Positions 1 through 11,730 of a DNA stretch of 64,000 nt are shown piece by piece. Both the position numbers and the translations under genes were made by a program. Below the pieces are notes generated by a model, which was given only the letters and a program-made list of their open reading frames with translations, was not told the origin of the DNA and searched no databases. The stretch comes from Cephalotus follicularis. Its lineage: Eukaryota; Streptophyta; Magnoliopsida; Oxalidales; Cephalotaceae. The stretch lies in the NCBI GenBank assembly GCA_001972305.1, contig BDDD01005847.1, forward strand, positions 46,046 to 110,045. Direction: 5' to 3'. Within the stretch, counting starts at the first letter, position 1, and every line of letters begins with the position of its first letter.

Positions 1-3000
1 ACAAATTCATGGAAACGTCAAGAAAGTGTCAACAAACAAAGATAATTGAAGTAAATAAATAAATTATGTAGAAAAAAAGTAGGCACATGATATATTTAAG
101 GAAAATTCAAAAACCAACCATCAGTGCATGCGAGCTCAGGGTTCATGCCAGGATTTGCTTTCACCACACGAACATATATCAGAGTACCTACCTGGAATAA
201 GTATTAGCCAAAAGAAATAGGGCTAAAACACAAACTTCGAAGGTAAACAGTTTGCACAAACAAAAAAGCCTGAGCACCCAAACGAAAGCTAAAAATAATG
301 GAATAAAAAACTTCCGCTAAGCCTAAAAATTTTACCAGTTTAAATATAGTATTACTGCTTTAATAGAATTAACTCTACAAAGCCTGTACATTATATTCTT
401 GACAGAAAAATCCACTATTAAACCATTACCAAGTATCATTTTGAAAGAATGTCACTGGCACAGAAGTTTTATAATAAATTCCAAGATATAAAAAGTTTTC
501 TGCTGTCAGAAACCAGTCCCTCCTCGATAAATGACATGCATTAAAAAAAATTAACTAGGATCTAGCAGATGTAAATATTGGAACTCAGTTTACACTTTTC
601 CTAATTCTCTAAATTTCATGAAGAAAACTGGCAAAGTGAAATATACCACACAAGCATTCACATAAAACAAGGAAAACATAAAGGCTGCCTCAAAACCAGG
701 ACTTGTCATCCCTTGGCTTTTCGCAGAGGGTAAGCCACATGGTAGAATGGGTCATGGCTCAAACCCTTTGTCACTACAACTTTTATAAACTGGGTATGGC
801 TGCAAAAGGAAGCCATAAGACATTCCTCAAATCAATTCTGACAAAATTCCAAAGACTCAATCAATTTAAGTAGTTATTCTATTTTGCATGAGACTCCCAA
901 AGACTAAAATCAGGGATTGACAACTAAAACTTTTACCATCAACAAACAGTGCATATTAACATAACTTGAAACTGCACACACCTCAAACTTTGGTATGTTT
1001 CTCCGGGTACCTCCTTCAAATGCAAGCACAGGCAAAAATGCCAACACGGGTCCTTTAATGTCCACAAGGAAGTTCTGCCAAAATACGAAAATTTATAAAT
1101 AGAACCAGAAAAAGATATTTAAAATTCAATTAATTGAAGATTTTGTATTTAGAAAGGCAAAACTAATGTAAAAATATTAAAATTTTACACAAACTTCAGT
1201 CCTTTACAACACCAAAATTTTAAGCACTTTGCTAAAAGCAAAAACAGAATAAGACACATAAGCCTCCCATTCTATTCGTCCAATATACTAACATTTGCGC
1301 ATACATTCCCAGCAACCTGATTCAACCTTGGCTACCCGCTACAATCCGTATAGCCTCTAAAGCAGTCAACTTTAAGCCACTTACTTTGAAGTTCAGGGGG
1401 CTAAGAGAAAAATACAATTTCATGTTGAGAGCAAGGACCAAAAAATCTCCTCAGACATGGCATCCTTCCACCAAACGACCCTCAATGCATCCTCCAAGTT
1501 GAAACAGAGGATAATAGGATGCAAATGCCCGATAAGATGGTGAAAGAAGACAACAAGAAATAAAGTTCGATATAGGATAACACCCTTACAAAGAGCAAGG
1601 ACCAAAAAATCAGAAGGGCATCCTACTGCTACTGCTAAGGGAGGAACCTCCCTTGAAGAAATGGAGATAGATCGCAATCCATTTAGCTCAGGCACCATTC
1701 CTCATAATTACAGGGTGACACCTTATAGACCAATCAAGCGGGAGGAAAGGCATGTATTTAGGGTGAAGCAAAGGAATGATGGTGAATATCTGTCTTACAT
1801 TTGGTCATTAATTCTTATCAGAAATGAGCGAGGCCAGTCTACGAACAGTTATTGTTATTGGATGGTAAATCTTAGTCAGAATTCACTTGTGCGTGGAGTG
1901 GATTATAGTACTTCATATGGTGATTGGAGTGGCCATCTAAGTTTTGTCCCTGCAAGATGTTTGATGGGTTTGCGGTCGAGAAGGGCCTTAATATGGTGGT
2001 TTATATATATATCAGTTTGGTTGACAGAATGTGACTTTAGTACCATTTAAACTACCTGTCTTTTAAAGTTTGTGCATTTCATCTGCCAGAATCACTCCTC
2101 AGAGGCACCAGATTACCGAGTTTGACTATTCCAGGGCGCAGGCATATTTCTTCTTTGTCCTTAGATAGATAATTCATTTTCCACGTATAAAACCAACCAC
2201 CATTTCATGTAATCAACATATGCACCATACTGCAACAATATATAGGTTACAACTTTAAACTAAAGGAATAATAACATCAAATTTTGTATATTGAGGTTTG
2301 CCAAAAGTGCTTACATCTGCTTTGGAGTCAACCACGATCCCAAGCACATGATCCTCTGCGCAAGGCACATACTGTACAAACAAGAAATTCACAAAATCAC
2401 AAGCAAGAAGAAAACATAACTCTCTAAAGCAATGACAGTCATCAGCCATGTACTAAGCAAAAGATACGAAACCACAAAACATTGTTTTCTGATTAAAGTA
2501 TGACAACAGAACCGCAAAAGAAATACAATATCTTATTGACGCAACTAAATAATCATAGGAACCTTTGCAAATTTTTATCCAATGCTGGCATATATACCAC
2601 CGGACCCTAAACATAACATGCACAGCCCAAAAAACGAAACATCAAATACCTTGCAACTTAATCATGACGTTAGGTTTTCTGGGTCAGAGTTTTCCACTAT
2701 GTGAACAAGGTTAAAAATTTGCTCGAGTTAACCCAGTTTTGACACAACCGTTTTGGGACATCAACAGGAAACCACAATCTAAGTCCAAATTACAACTGAA
2801 CCTCTATCTATTTAAAGCTAACATCTCTGCTTTAATACCAAGGTGATCCATACCATCTGAATTAAAATGCACCAACACAACCAAATGCGTAGATATTCAA
2901 AACAAAGACATACTTTAAAGCCTTGGCTTAGGCTATTGCTACAACTAATAAACGCAACAATTACAATTTCCTATCATATGAAAAGTTCTCAAATGATCCA

Positions 3001-4130
3001 TAGAGAAGGAATTGTACATTGATGGGATTAGATAATACAAACTCAGCTTCACATGGAAATAACCGTGAAAGAAAGATATTCAACTGTTACTCTGATTCTT
3101 ATTAACTATCAAGCACCATATTCACCCTTTTTTGAGAGCTTTCGACCCAAAATTTATTTGGCTTTGAGAACCTCATCTTTCCAGCCTTCGTGACAGAAAT
3201 AGTATCCAACTCCTAAAAGCAAAAGAAACCCAAAACGAATGTCAATATTCTCTCACCCATGCCAAAAAAGAAAAAAAAGAAAAAGAAGGATTCACATCAA
3301 TGCAATGGTTTACATTTTCTGCTTCTTGTGTCTCCACAAGTGGGTTTGGGACATAGACATCTTAATTTGAAGATAGAAAGTAGTACTGCCCACTGGGAGT
3401 GCTATCGTCACTCTCCAATGTACTGCAGTAGCATGCTTATTGATGATATTTCATTAGATTACATGTATAGACTACAATCTTAATAAGGTTTTGTTGCTTT
3501 AATAGCAAGCACATAAGCCACAACATGTTAACATAAAGTGATAAAATATGGAGGGAGATACCTGACGGAGACCGCCACCAAGCTTGATGGTCAGGTTTTC
3601 CAAGGTAGAGAGATTAAGAACCACATCACCTGGGACCTAAATGATAAATTATATGTTTATAAATAAATAAATAACTCTACGCACCAAATAAAATAAAAAA
3701 ATTGGAAGTGAAGTGACGCGAGAGAGAGAAAATACTAACAACTTTCTGGTTCACAAAGCTGGTTGGCGAACCGGACGGTTTATCTTCCATTGTATGATAG
3801 TAGTGGAAGAAGTGGATCGGTAGCTGTTTCGAGAATTATAAGGATTTTGATATGAGACTTTGAGAGAGAGAGCAACAGGAGGGAAATTTGCAGTCGGTTT
3901 GTTATCCCTAATTCAAGTTTTTTTAATCATAAAGTTTCAATTTAATCCAAGGTAAAATCACGAGCGGAGTCAGGATTTCAATCAAGTGGGTACATAGAAT
4001 AATTAAAATTTAAAATTAATGCAAAAAACAGTGAAGATCACAAATTTTTTTTAAAAAGTAAATGATTTCATAAAGAGAGTTCAACACTCTTAATTTGTTT
4101 CAATGGCATTAGATGGTTGCTCCAAACTTT
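1..4130. repeat. Direct repeat unit A carrying RRP40 copy A
   Basis: Position 1 onward aligns directly with 13595 onward, almost base for base, through introns as well as exons, up to about 4130. By eye the copies differ by a few percent at most. The repeat start here is set by the window edge. Confidence 0.93.
119..3790 (-). CDS. RRP40: Exosome complex component RRP40, copy A (partial, 5' exons 1-6)
   Basis: RRP40 is a cap subunit of the RNA exosome, the nuclear and cytoplasmic 3'-5' RNA processing and decay complex; it carries an N-terminal domain, an S1 RNA-binding domain and a KH domain. Six exons can be read with GT-AG borders: 3740-3790 (ATG at 3790), 3562-3636, 3126-3212, 2315-2371, 982-1074 and 119-191, together 145 codons. 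They encode the conserved VPGDVV start, KLGGGLRQ, FSKPNKFWVE, the S1 segment VLGIVVDSKAD, EGGTRRNIPKFE and NPGMNPELACTD. All are in frame with no stop. The last three exons (KH end) lie beyond the left edge. Compared with copy B there are four amino-acid differences in this part. It looks like a functional paralogue, but the missing part cannot be judged. Confidence 0.9.
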
Positions 4131-4272
4131 TTATATCTTGGAATTTATTATAAAACTTCTGTGCCAGTGACATTCTTTCAAAATGATATTTGGTAATGGT
4201 TTAATAGTGGATTTTTGTGTCAAGAATATAATGTATAGGCTTTGTAGAGTTAATTCTATTAAAGCAGCAATA
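4131..4272 (-). repeat. Inverted fragment of an RRP40 intron at a duplication junction
   Basis: This 140-bp stretch is the reverse complement of about 345-487, which lies in the intron between exons 5 and 6 of RRP40 copy A (also 13947-14090 of copy B). It sits exactly between the end of the RRP40 direct repeat and the start of the left inverted-duplication arm. It therefore looks like templated filler DNA at a rearrangement breakpoint. Confidence 0.85.
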
Positions 4273-4288
4273 CTAGAGGTGCTTCCAC

Positions 4289-4462
4289 GAGGAGTGGTTT
4301 TTGGCGTCATTGAAATATGTTCATTGCAGTTACCGATGTTGTAGTAACAGCATCTCTCTCACTCTTATGAATAGGAAGTTTTGTGATCCATCCCCCCGTC
4401 CAAGATCGCCTGCCATAGAAGAAATGCTGCTTGCAATCGAATCCCAAGCAGGAAACAGTTAA
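4289..4462 (+). other. Candidate 3' terminal exon of an unknown gene, left arm
   Basis: An open frame of about 58 codons ends in TAA at 4460-4462 and contains MNRKFCDPSPRPRSP followed by EEMLLAIESQAGNS. Its composition looks like a protein C-terminus, and the frame stays open in the reverse-oriented copy in the right arm. The duplication breakpoint at 4273 cuts it off upstream, so no full gene can be built. I do not recognise the family, and it could be chance. It would be convergent with the PPR gene. Confidence 0.25.
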
Positions 4463-5546
4463 TTTGAGCTCAAGAGACTTTTGACTGGTTTTAACACTTC
4501 AAATCTCCTTATTGGGGTCTTGGGTTTATGTCCCGGGTTTTTGATTTGGCACACCAAAACAATGTGTTACTTACCTCTACCAACCTTCTTTTTTAAAAAA
4601 AAAAAAAAGAAGAAGAAGAAGCACTTCAATAATGATACGACTTTAGCTTGACCTATATGAGTTGTTAATACACGTAGAAGCTTTCTACAAGTTTCTTTGT
4701 CAATACTACAATGCTTCCCTGAAAGAGCTATCTCAACTCCTCTTTATTTTACTAATTCACCGCCTACCAAATATGTAAAAGTAAGCAGGAACAGTGACAG
4801 AGATTATTAAGCTATATACTAATCTGATAAATGCATATGTCAACCTTGCAAGTTTTGATGAACCTTAAAGATCCCTCTCCGTAAAAACTCAGGCATTCGA
4901 GATTGTAGATGTCTAATCCAGCTGCTTATGTAAATACCATACGGGAACTAATAAATTGCAAAATCATCTGCTTAATAGATATGGAGAGATAAAGATACGT
5001 TTGTATAAAAATAGAAACATGAATTTGTAAATGGTATATAATATCTTGTTTGAACAGAAGACAAAACATTAATCTAAAATAAATGTAACAAACAAATCAT
5101 CATCGAAAATTCAGTCGGACCAGGATTTCTCAGAAACTCAAGCTAAAACTCTCTGAATTATTAGAGAAGAAACCAATTATCTGAAAAGCTTTGTTAAAGT
5201 GAAGGGATTAAAACATCAAGAGTTCTCTTCAAGGTGGTATCAGCATTGTTTATTGAGTATTTCAATCAGTCTAGCAATGGAAACTAGCTTTCCTTTCTAG
5301 TAACATCGTGATGTCCTTGACATTTACTAAGCATCAAGCCAACTATCTATTCCAATTGGCAAACTATTCTATTTCAGCTATGCATTGTTACACCCATTAA
5401 CGACACATCAGTGTCTTTTCACTCGAAGCAAGATCACCACCATAAACCTCATTGAGACCAACATTAACTGATCCTGATTGAGGAATGTATCCTGCCCTTT
5501 TCATCTCCATTGTTAAAACATTAATTGCAGCATATATCTCATATGT
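4463..5546. other. 3' flank of the left PPR copy
   Basis: No gene is seen here apart from about 150 nt that continue the PPR frame beyond its stop (5396-5546). A poly-A/GAA low-complexity stretch lies near 4593-4621. The whole interval is repeated in reverse at 34650-35690. Confidence 0.6.
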
Positions 5547-7931
5547 CTAAAGGTGTGAACAATCACTGGCAACAAATATGCTAACATTGTTATTGATTTC
5601 AATCCAGCTGCATCCAGACTGCTTTTTAAGCCCCATATCCTTAATTGCACCCCTAATCCTAGCAACTTCATTCGATTTCCCAAAATCTTCATACATATTT
5701 GCAAGGAGGACACGGTAGCCAATGTTTGTGGGATCTAGCTCGAATATATGATTAGCTATAAGTTCTGCCAACTTTTCATTGCTGTGACTTCTGCAAGATC
5801 CAAGCAAAGAACCCCATATGCCACCATCTGGGACAAGAGGCATGGCCATGATCAGATCATACGCTTGGTTTAGATGGCCAGCTCGACCCAGAAGATCAAC
5901 CATGCAGGTATAATGTTCAAGTTGAGGCTCAAGTTTATAGTCTTCACTCATGCTTCTGAAAAATTGCCATCCCATACCAACTCTCCCTGCATGACTGCAT
6001 GCAGAAAGAAGAGCTGTAAAAGTTGCATGGTTAGGCTTCATACCAGCTTCTTTCATCTTTCCAAATAAAACAATGATTTTATCAGTACAACCATGCATAC
6101 CTAATCCAAATATGATAGAATTCCATGATACCTCATTCCCTTCGGGCATCTGCTCAAATATTGTCCATGAGCTATTCATGTCCCCACATTTGGCATAGGC
6201 AGCTATTAGAGAATTGCTCACCAAAATATTGGGTAAAAATCCTTGCCGTAATAAGTAACAATGAACCTCCTTACACACACTGAAAACTGATAAGTGTGCA
6301 CAAACAGAGAGAATACATGAAGCGGTTACAGTATTGGGTCTAATTTGTTCAGATTGCATTTCACGAAATGAATTCAATGCTTCATCTGCACATTCATTTT
6401 GAGAATATCCAGATATTAGGGCATTCCATGAGACCAAATCCCTTGACAGTAGCCCACCAAAAACTTTTTGAGCAGACTCAATATCTCTGCCTTTTCCATA
6501 CATATCCACTAGGGCACCACCAACATAAACATTAGAATCAAAGCTCATTTTTACTGCCAATCCATGGATTTCCTCACCTCTAGGCTTAGAAGTCAAGGAT
6601 GAACATGCACGCAGAACGGACACAAGCATGAAAGAATCTGGGAATCCACCATGCTCAGACATAAAATCGTAGAAAAGCTCCAGTGCTTTGATGGGATAGC
6701 CATTCTGAGCACAATTTGATAATACCGCACCCCATGTGACTAAGTTACGATTTTGGGACCTTTTAAAGATGTTGAAACCAGATTCAGGATCACCACATTT
6801 AAAATACATTTCCATAAGCGCAGTACAAACTCTTACATCATTGTCCAATCCAAATCTGAGAATGAACCCATGGATTTGCTTTCCCACCTCCAAATCCGAC
6901 GACTCAGAACACAAAACCAACACGTCCACCATTGTCAAAGAATCTGGCTTTATCCCCAGACCCAACATCTCAATGAACAACTCTAATGCCAATGTTAAAC
7001 ACCCGTTTGAGACATATCCCAAAATCATCACATTCCATATCACTGGATTCCCTCTCACGGACTCACAATCAAGAATGCTCCTAAAAACATTATTAGAATT
7101 CCTCAAATCCTCGCATTTCATGTACAGATCAATCAATGCACTAACCAAAAATTCATCAGCATCCCAACCATGTTTCAAAACAAAAGCGTGAATCTCTCGC
7201 CCATGAGTCAACCAATATACCGAAGAACATGCTGAGACCGCCGAAAGACAAGCAACGCGATTTGGGTATAGACCATAATCCTTAATCATCATTCTGAAGA
7301 TCTTCAATGAATCCGTATAATCCCCTGACTGACAATACCCAGATATCATTGAATTCCACGTAACTGAATCTCTCTCACCCATTTTCTCAAACATTTTAAC
7401 GGCATTTTCAACTGCTCCACACTTCAAGTATGCACTTAACAACGCATTTGCAACATATACATCATCAAAGAATCCGAGTTTTAACACATGCCCGTGAATC
7501 TGCCCACTATTACGCACATCACAAAGCCCACCAAATGCTTTAATCAAACAAGGAAAGAATCTAAACTCCTCAACAGGAAAACCACTTCTGAGCAAATTAA
7601 CATAAACCCTTATTGCGTCCTCAAACAACGCATTATCAGTGCAATCTCTGATCATCTCATTACACGATGAAACATCAATCACATGCTTATTGTTTAAGAA
7701 CCCATGTTTATTTATTGAATTCCAAGATGGGTTTCCAAGGAGTTGTAGTGAAGTAGAAGAATTTAGAATATGGGAAAAAATTGAAGGTTTTTTTGGGCTA
7801 TTAAGGACATGATTATTCGGGATATGGTGAAGTGATAATACCTGTGGTGGCGGTGATGGCAGGTTATGATGATCCGTACAGTGACCGTGCATATGAGGTG
7901 AAGCTGAGGTTTGCAATCTTAAATTTGACAT
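5547..7931 (-). CDS. PLS-class pentatricopeptide repeat protein with E domain (left copy)
   Basis: This single-exon frame of 794 residues is typical of plant organelle RNA-binding PPR proteins. The first 60 residues are rich in Ser, Pro, His and Asn with almost no acidic residues, fitting a transit peptide. From about residue 90 the protein is a run of P, L and S motifs (for example VTWNSMISGYCQSGDY, NVYVGGALVDMYGKG, VSWNALISGYSQNE). It ends in E-type motifs (HYTCMVDLLGRAGHL, GIWGSLLGSCRSH, GCSWIEINNNV). Such proteins bind organellar transcripts and often act in C-to-U editing; there is no DYW domain. The frame stops at TAG (5547-5549), where the right-arm copy reads AAG. After this stop the same frame stays open for about 50 more codons, so the ancestral protein was longer and this copy has lost part of E2. 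It may still work, but that is uncertain. I cannot assign a specific orthologue. Confidence 0.85.
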   Translation of the reverse strand: MSNLRLQTSASPHMHGHCTDHHNLPSPPPQVLSLHHIPNNHVLNSPKKPSIFSHILNSSTSLQLLGNPSWNSINKHGFLNNKHVIDVSSCNEMIRDCTDNALFEDAIRVYVNLLRSGFPVEEFRFFPCLIKAFGGLCDVRNSGQIHGHVLKLGFFDDVYVANALLSAYLKCGAVENAVKMFEKMGERDSVTWNSMISGYCQSGDYTDSLKIFRMMIKDYGLYPNRVACLSAVSACSSVYWLTHGREIHAFVLKHGWDADEFLVSALIDLYMKCEDLRNSNNVFRSILDCESVRGNPVIWNVMILGYVSNGCLTLALELFIEMLGLGIKPDSLTMVDVLVLCSESSDLEVGKQIHGFILRFGLDNDVRVCTALMEMYFKCGDPESGFNIFKRSQNRNLVTWGAVLSNCAQNGYPIKALELFYDFMSEHGGFPDSFMLVSVLRACSSLTSKPRGEEIHGLAVKMSFDSNVYVGGALVDMYGKGRDIESAQKVFGGLLSRDLVSWNALISGYSQNECADEALNSFREMQSEQIRPNTVTASCILSVCAHLSVFSVCKEVHCYLLRQGFLPNILVSNSLIAAYAKCGDMNSSWTIFEQMPEGNEVSWNSIIFGLGMHGCTDKIIVLFGKMKEAGMKPNHATFTALLSACSHAGRVGMGWQFFRSMSEDYKLEPQLEHYTCMVDLLGRAGHLNQAYDLIMAMPLVPDGGIWGSLLGSCRSHSNEKLAELIANHIFELDPTNIGYRVLLANMYEDFGKSNEVARIRGAIKDMGLKKQSGCSWIEINNNVSIFVASDCSHL

Positions 7932-7989
7932 TTCTTTTCTTCTTGCAGAGATCTGTTAATTGATGTTATGTGGTGTTATGATCATCCTT

Positions 7990-8230
7990 GCAACAGAATT
8001 TATTTTAAAAAAATAAAATTTTTATATGTTTTCAAAGATAAAGTTTTTTAGCTCATATATAACAACGAGTTACCGCAAAATAAAAACCTACAAACTCGCG
8101 CCTAAAACAAAACAGCCCTCTCTTCTTCAAACTCAACTCTCTCTCCCGATCGTGGTCAAACCAGGTAACGCCTCAAACAAGATCGAGAGAGAGGTAACAC
8201 CTCAAAACAGTGACAGCAAACAATAAGCAG
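7990..8230. other. 5' flank of left PPR copy, no coding gene seen
   Basis: This is arm sequence shared with 20240-20490. It contains a CT-rich stretch and CAGGTAACG, which could be a splice donor of a non-coding 5' exon, but nothing downstream supports a gene. Confidence 0.4.
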
Positions 8231-9397
8231 GTGTTTATGGGGGTAAAAACCGAACAGCAAAAATTGCGGTTCGGTTCTACGGGTACAAAAATCCCAACCC
8301 GCATCCGAACCGCACTTGGAGTTCGGGTTGCGGTTACCCGCCCCAAACTACAATGTGGTTTTTGGGTAATGCGGGTAAAACCTGCAATTTTAAACTTAAA
8401 ATTAAAATTAATACAAAATCTTTAAAACTAAAAATCTAATACTACTCTATATAATTACATCAAATACTTAATACTGCTCAGGGGATGCAGTAGAAGAAAA
8501 CAAAAACCAGAAGGATAGATCAAAACTTCTATTTCAGGGGTTGCACGCACATATCAAAACTTCTAATGCAATAGAGATACAACCATGATGGTTTTATTCC
8601 TGATACAAAGCTAAGAATGAATTAGAGATAATATCAAGTTGAACTGTAGAAGAAAACAGAGTACACACAGCTTATAAAGTTGCAGATCTAATCAGCGTAA
8701 TAGATCTTCCCGTATTTTATATCTGATGTTATTCAGCTAATATCACCAACTAAAAGCAAAAACAAAAGAAAAAGAAGAGAATAACCTACTTTATACGCTG
8801 TCAACAGTTTTTAGTCGGGAGTGAGAGGGAGAGGAGAGGAGCCGTTGACAGTGAGAGCCGTTGACAGAGGAGTCGTTGACACTGAGAGGAGACAAGGAGA
8901 GGAGCCATTGACACTGAGAGGAGACGAGGAGGATAGTTCGTTGCCGACTTGCCGTTGGCGTTAAGAGCGAGAGAGAGAGATGGGACACCGGATATGTTGG
9001 GGTTGCGAACGAAATGGGAATTGTGTGTGATTTGCGATTTGGGAATTGGGAGGGATGGGTGTCTACTGTGTCTTCCAGAGAAATGACAATGTGTAATGCG
9101 TTTATCAAATGCAGTGACAATGTGTAATGGGTTGGGCTGTGTGTATTGTGCCGTTTGTTTGTTGTGTCTTCACTGTCTTGTGTGTGTATTGGCCCAAGCC
9201 ATAACTTAATTTTCGGGTATTCGGATACCCGAATACCCGAAAATTTAGAATTTTCAAACTCGCATCCGAATCGTAATTTTACATTTACCCGCAATTCCCA
9301 ACTCAAATACCCGAAAAACCCGAATTATCCTATCCGAAAAAAAAATCGGTGCGGTTCGATTCGGTTTTTCGGTTTTCGGGTATTTTTGCACACCCCT
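8231..9397. mobile_element. Non-autonomous DNA element with 9-bp target duplication (hAT/MULE-like)
   Basis: The element is flanked by AATAAGCAG at 8222-8230 and 9398-9406. The right arm (near 20245) keeps the empty site with a single copy, which proves an insertion. The ends are related but diverged: the left begins GTGTTTATGGGGGTAAAAAC and the right end, reversed, begins AGGGGTGTGCAAAAATACCC. Both continue into CCGAAC/ACCCG-rich subterminal repeats. No transposase is seen. An 8-9 bp duplication leaves hAT and Mutator families both possible. Confidence 0.75.
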
Positions 9398-9406
9398 AAT
9401 AAGCAG

Positions 9407-10956
9407 GTTTTGCCTCAAAACAGGCCTCCAGTGCAGTGGATCCAAGACCCGATCGTGCTCTCCGGTAACCATTCTATCCCCCTCATTTTCCATCTTCGGA
9501 TGAACCGAACCGAACCGATTAGTGTGGCCTACTAAACTTTATCACCCTCTCCCCTTTTCCTTTTCGGATCGGGTCGGGTCTGGACGCGCTCCATTGATCC
9601 GACCCGATTGGTTTTGCCATGTGCCAATGATCCTATTGTGTGATTGGATTGTGAGAATAATCCATTTGAGTGCTTGCATATGTTGTTTCAGTAGTTTTTG
9701 AATGACACTTGGGGGATTTAAATCATTGTTGTATATATTCCATAGATTGGTGTTTATGCATTTGTATTTATGCTGAATTAATTTTTTTTTTTAGAGGTTA
9801 TTGATATTTTTAACGAGTAAAATAGCTCGTTATTATATATAACTCGTTAGTTGATAGTAAAATAATGTAAAAAATTTTATTAAAAAAAAGGTAAAAATTA
9901 AAGATACATGTAAAATATAAATAAGTGACTAATAAATTTGTACAACAGATAATTTGAATTCAGTGAACTACAAAACTAGTTAAATTAACAAAATAAAAAA
10001 CATAATATATGTTATTGGTTTAGATAAAATCCTTGAAAGAATGAATAATAATAGTTTAGATATTGATAGTATATAAGATGATAAAACAATATAATTTTTT
10101 CCATTGTAAATATAAGATGATAAAATGACGTAGTTTCAGTTATGAAAAATATAAAAAATAACGAAAGATATATAATATAACCAACCGATCGACATGATTT
10201 TATTTATTTTAAGGAGTATAACTGACAGAAAAATTATACTACTTGATCTTCAATTATTTTATTAAATCAGTTTTAATTGAATAAACATGACAAAATATAA
10301 AAATACATAACATCAACATATAAAATGCTAAAAATATTTAGATATTTAATATGGGATACATTTAAAATATATTGATATATGATTAGTATATAATATGATA
10401 AAAAAAAACCTTGGATAAAACATGCTAGAATCAAATAATAGTTCCTCCATCTTCTAGTAGTTTTATAAGATTTTTTCAAGTTTGCTGTTCATCTCTTTTT
10501 TTTTATTTATCAAATGATACAATAATTCATATTATCATATTAATAAAATTTAAAACTTATCATTATGTATTCCATTTTTATTTTTGTTTTCTTTAGTTTT
10601 ATTATTTAGTTCAATTTTACAAAAAGAGATAAAATAAACAAGGTTTTTCAGACCTCCTTCTGGTGGAACCTTATTTTGAGCAAATTTTCAGACCTTATAG
10701 CGGAACCTTATTTTGAGCAAACTAATATTAAGATTGACATGTTCTTTTCAAGAGTAAGGTTATCTCAGTCAATCGAACTAATTTTCTCTTCTTCTTAAAA
10801 CCCCACATCACAAAAATTTCATGGACAATAGAAGTGGAACTCAGGCCTTGACAAAGATTTGGGTTTGAGTTTGAGATTGAGATTGAGAGGGGTAAGACTG
10901 AATCAAAATAAAACTTTAATAAACAAGAATATACACTATACCTTAGTTTTATAAAA
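9407..10956. other. AT-rich arm sequence without a recognised gene
   Basis: This interval is shared in reverse with about 18735-20240. It holds AT-rich DNA and a short internal repeat (GGAACCTTATTTTGAGCAAA twice near 10664-10720). I see no convincing coding region. Confidence 0.6.
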
Positions 10957-11287
10957 TGTTGGGATAATATTATAATTTTGCATTCTATGGTTAAAAAAAC
11001 ATCATATATACTTAATACTTAAGTCTAGAGTTCAGCTCAATTATGTATATTTTATTGTAAAATTAGTCAAAGTTAGGCAAAATTAGGTATGAATTACTAT
11101 TCCAACAACCCAATTACTATTCCAACAACCCCTAAACTCCTATAAATAGGAATGTAATATTAAGAAGAAATAAAGGAATTCATAATAAGAAAAACTCTTA
11201 TTCTCTCTTATTTTCTCTCTCAATTTCTCTCTGAATCTCTTTATAGTATAATCTTTTTTTGTGAGTTAATCCCAGAAGTTTATAACA
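10957..11287 (+). mobile_element. Copia-like LTR fragment with adjacent primer-binding-type sequence
   Basis: The sequence runs from TGTTGGGATAATAT to TTTATAACA. It contains a CCTATAAATAGG promoter-like box and a TTCTCTCTTATTTTCTCTCT tract, and is followed directly by CGTTATCAGTACGAG. This resembles the LTR/primer-binding junction of plant Ty1/Copia elements. No coding domain was recognised downstream. Only the first 97 bp are present in the right arm. Confidence 0.5.
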
Positions 11288-11699
11288 CGTTATCAGTACG
11301 AGACTCTACCCAACTGAGATTTGAGGTAATTTGAATTAGTCTTTCAAATATATATATACATATATATAATAACAAAGATTAATGGTTCCACCGATTGGTC
11401 GGCGTACCGCTTATGTGTGGAAACGTATATTATATATATATATAATAAAGTTTCGCGTTTTCATATTTCGTACGGAGTACCGACAACTTATGAAAACGTA
11501 TGTCTCTATTATTACTTTAATGTATTACTTATCTGTGCGGATCACCATATACGTGGTGTGAAACATTATTATGATTTGTTATTCTTGAGGTACCATTTGT
11601 CTAATCCTTTTTGGGACGTGATTGTGAACCGTGAAATGTGATATCGTGTTATTGTGAATTGTGATATCGTGACAGCGTGAACTGTGACATTGTGGTTGG

Positions 11700-11730
<31 letters not shown>

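Larger units (their letters stand above)
4273..11053. repeat. Left arm of large inverted duplication
   Basis: This arm carries the PPR gene and its flanks. It matches, in reverse orientation, 31030-35858 (for 4273-7990) and 18648-20483 (for 7990-8230 plus 9398-11053). The interval 8231-9397 is an insertion found only in this arm. The outer edge at 4273 abuts the RRP40 intron fragment. The inner edge near 11053 falls inside an LTR-like sequence. Confidence 0.9.

Noticed and set aside
1661-2050. 129-codon plus-strand ORF inside an RRP40 intron
   Set aside because: The equivalent region of copy B has a small length change and loses the same reading frame, so there is no sign of coding constraint. 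It lies within an intron of the real gene.
2255-2449. A stand-alone 64-codon minus-strand gene
   Set aside because: It is RRP40 exon 4 (2315-2371) with intron read-through on both sides.
3259-3483. Lysine-rich 74-codon ORF and its counterpart at 16839-17090
   Set aside because: The lysine run comes from an A-rich tract of variable length, and the rest is the antisense side of an RRP40 intron.
6736-7191. 151-codon plus-strand ORF opposite the PPR gene
   Set aside because: It is the antisense shadow of the PPR coding region, and its equivalent in the right copy is broken up.
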